A stretch of 31,452 nucleotides of DNA from CAYZMH01 sp964479445 (GTDB lineage Bacteria; Bacteroidota; Bacteroidia; Bacteroidales; GCA-2748055): contig CAYZMH010000036.1 of NCBI GenBank assembly GCA_964479445.1, positions 1-31,452 on the forward strand. Direction: 5' to 3'. This document shows positions 31,254 through 31,452 of this stretch, piece after piece. The notes beneath the pieces were generated by a model, which saw only the letters and a list, made by a program, of their open reading frames with translations, was not told where the DNA came from and made no database searches. Position 1 is the first letter of the stretch; each line of letters opens with the position of its first letter. The position numbers were made by a program, and so were the translations under genes.

Positions 31254-31452
31254 CTATTTCATTAATACTCCGGGCAGCCAGAGGCTTAGTTGCGGAATGT
31301 AGGTGACCAGCAGCAGTACAACAATCATCATGATAAACATCGGCAGGAGGGGCCTGATCACCTTTTCGATCTTGATGTTGGCCACCGAACAGCCGATGAA
31401 TAATACAGACCCTACGGGTGGTGTACAAATACCCACGCAGAGGTTCAGCACC
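31254..31452 (-). CDS. dctM: TRAP transporter large permease, C-terminal part (partial)
   Basis: The last 66 codons visible read VLNLCVGICTPPVGSVLFIG (with the true start beyond the window), then a loop, a membrane helix (MFIMMIVVLLLVTYIPQL) and SLWLPGVLMK. NLxxGxxTPPVG followed by LxxTYIPxLSLWLP is the end of DctM, the 12-helix subunit of TRAP dicarboxylate/sugar-acid transporters. It should partner a DctQ and a DctP protein encoded upstream on the same strand, outside the window. The substrate cannot be told. The stop is TAA at 31254-31256; the kinase gene follows after 154 bases. Confidence 0.9.
   Translation of the reverse strand, partial: VLNLCVGICTPPVGSVLFIGCSVANIKIEKVIRPLLPMFIMMIVVLLLVTYIPQLSLWLPGVLMK

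Overview
The window looks like a chromosomal stretch of a free-living, probably marine or sediment, member of the Bacteroidota (Bacteroidales/Marinilabiliales-like). This rests on the GyrB, MutS2 and XylA sequence styles, a NUDIX-type sugar regulator beside xylBA, a large TPR protein paired with a beta-barrel, and several Bacteroidota-type promoter boxes (TTTG / TAnnTTTG). Taxonomy below that level is a guess. There are no rRNA or tRNA genes, no CRISPR array and no recognisable insertion sequence. Two genes are cut by the window edges: a beta-propeller on the left and a TRAP permease on the right.

Layout. (1) 1-5437, plus strand: the tail of a PQQ-like beta-propeller protein, a GT4 glycosyltransferase with an unusual CxxC N-terminus, a LolD/MacB-type ABC ATPase, and a very large 1085-residue FtsX-type permease that overlaps the ATPase by 4 bases. 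(2) 5612-6766, minus: a Gfo/Idh/MocA oxidoreductase. (3) 6890-12388, plus: mutS2 (Smr domain intact, TTG start), then a FemAB/GNAT-like transferase, a polysaccharide deacetylase and a sulfotransferase, which look like surface-glycan modification. (4) 12345-13061, minus: an FtsE-like ATPase whose 3' end overlaps the sulfotransferase. (5) 13187-18653, plus: a secreted TPR-repeat protein of 1019 residues, an outer-membrane beta-barrel with a VKPYDPTLSGAEKI N-terminus, and an AlkD-like DNA glycosylase. (6) 18654-20996: a long structured leader and gyrB, whose product carries an Asn-Gly repeat insertion. (7) 21310-25682, plus: two membrane-fusion adaptors (HlyD type and MacA/RND type) and a TolC-family channel, with no inner-membrane pump gene. 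(8) 25693-29266, minus: a compact xylose operon (NUDIX/NrtR-type regulator, xylB, xylA) with a good promoter and a palindromic operator candidate. (9) 29321-31099, minus: an orphan PAS-PAS sensor histidine kinase. (10) The C-terminus of a TRAP transporter large permease (DctM).

How it fits together. The xylose genes form the clearest pathway: isomerase plus kinase feed xylulose-5-phosphate into the pentose phosphate pathway under a ligand-sensing NUDIX repressor/activator. The surface-modification trio and the TPR/barrel pair point to envelope building. The most unusual items are the propeller/GT4/ABC module at the left edge, the pump-less adaptor/TolC cluster, the structured gyrB leader with the NG-repeat GyrB, and the operator-overlapped, nearly leaderless promoter of the xylose operon. 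I see no convincing defence system or wholly new machine; those four are the best leads.
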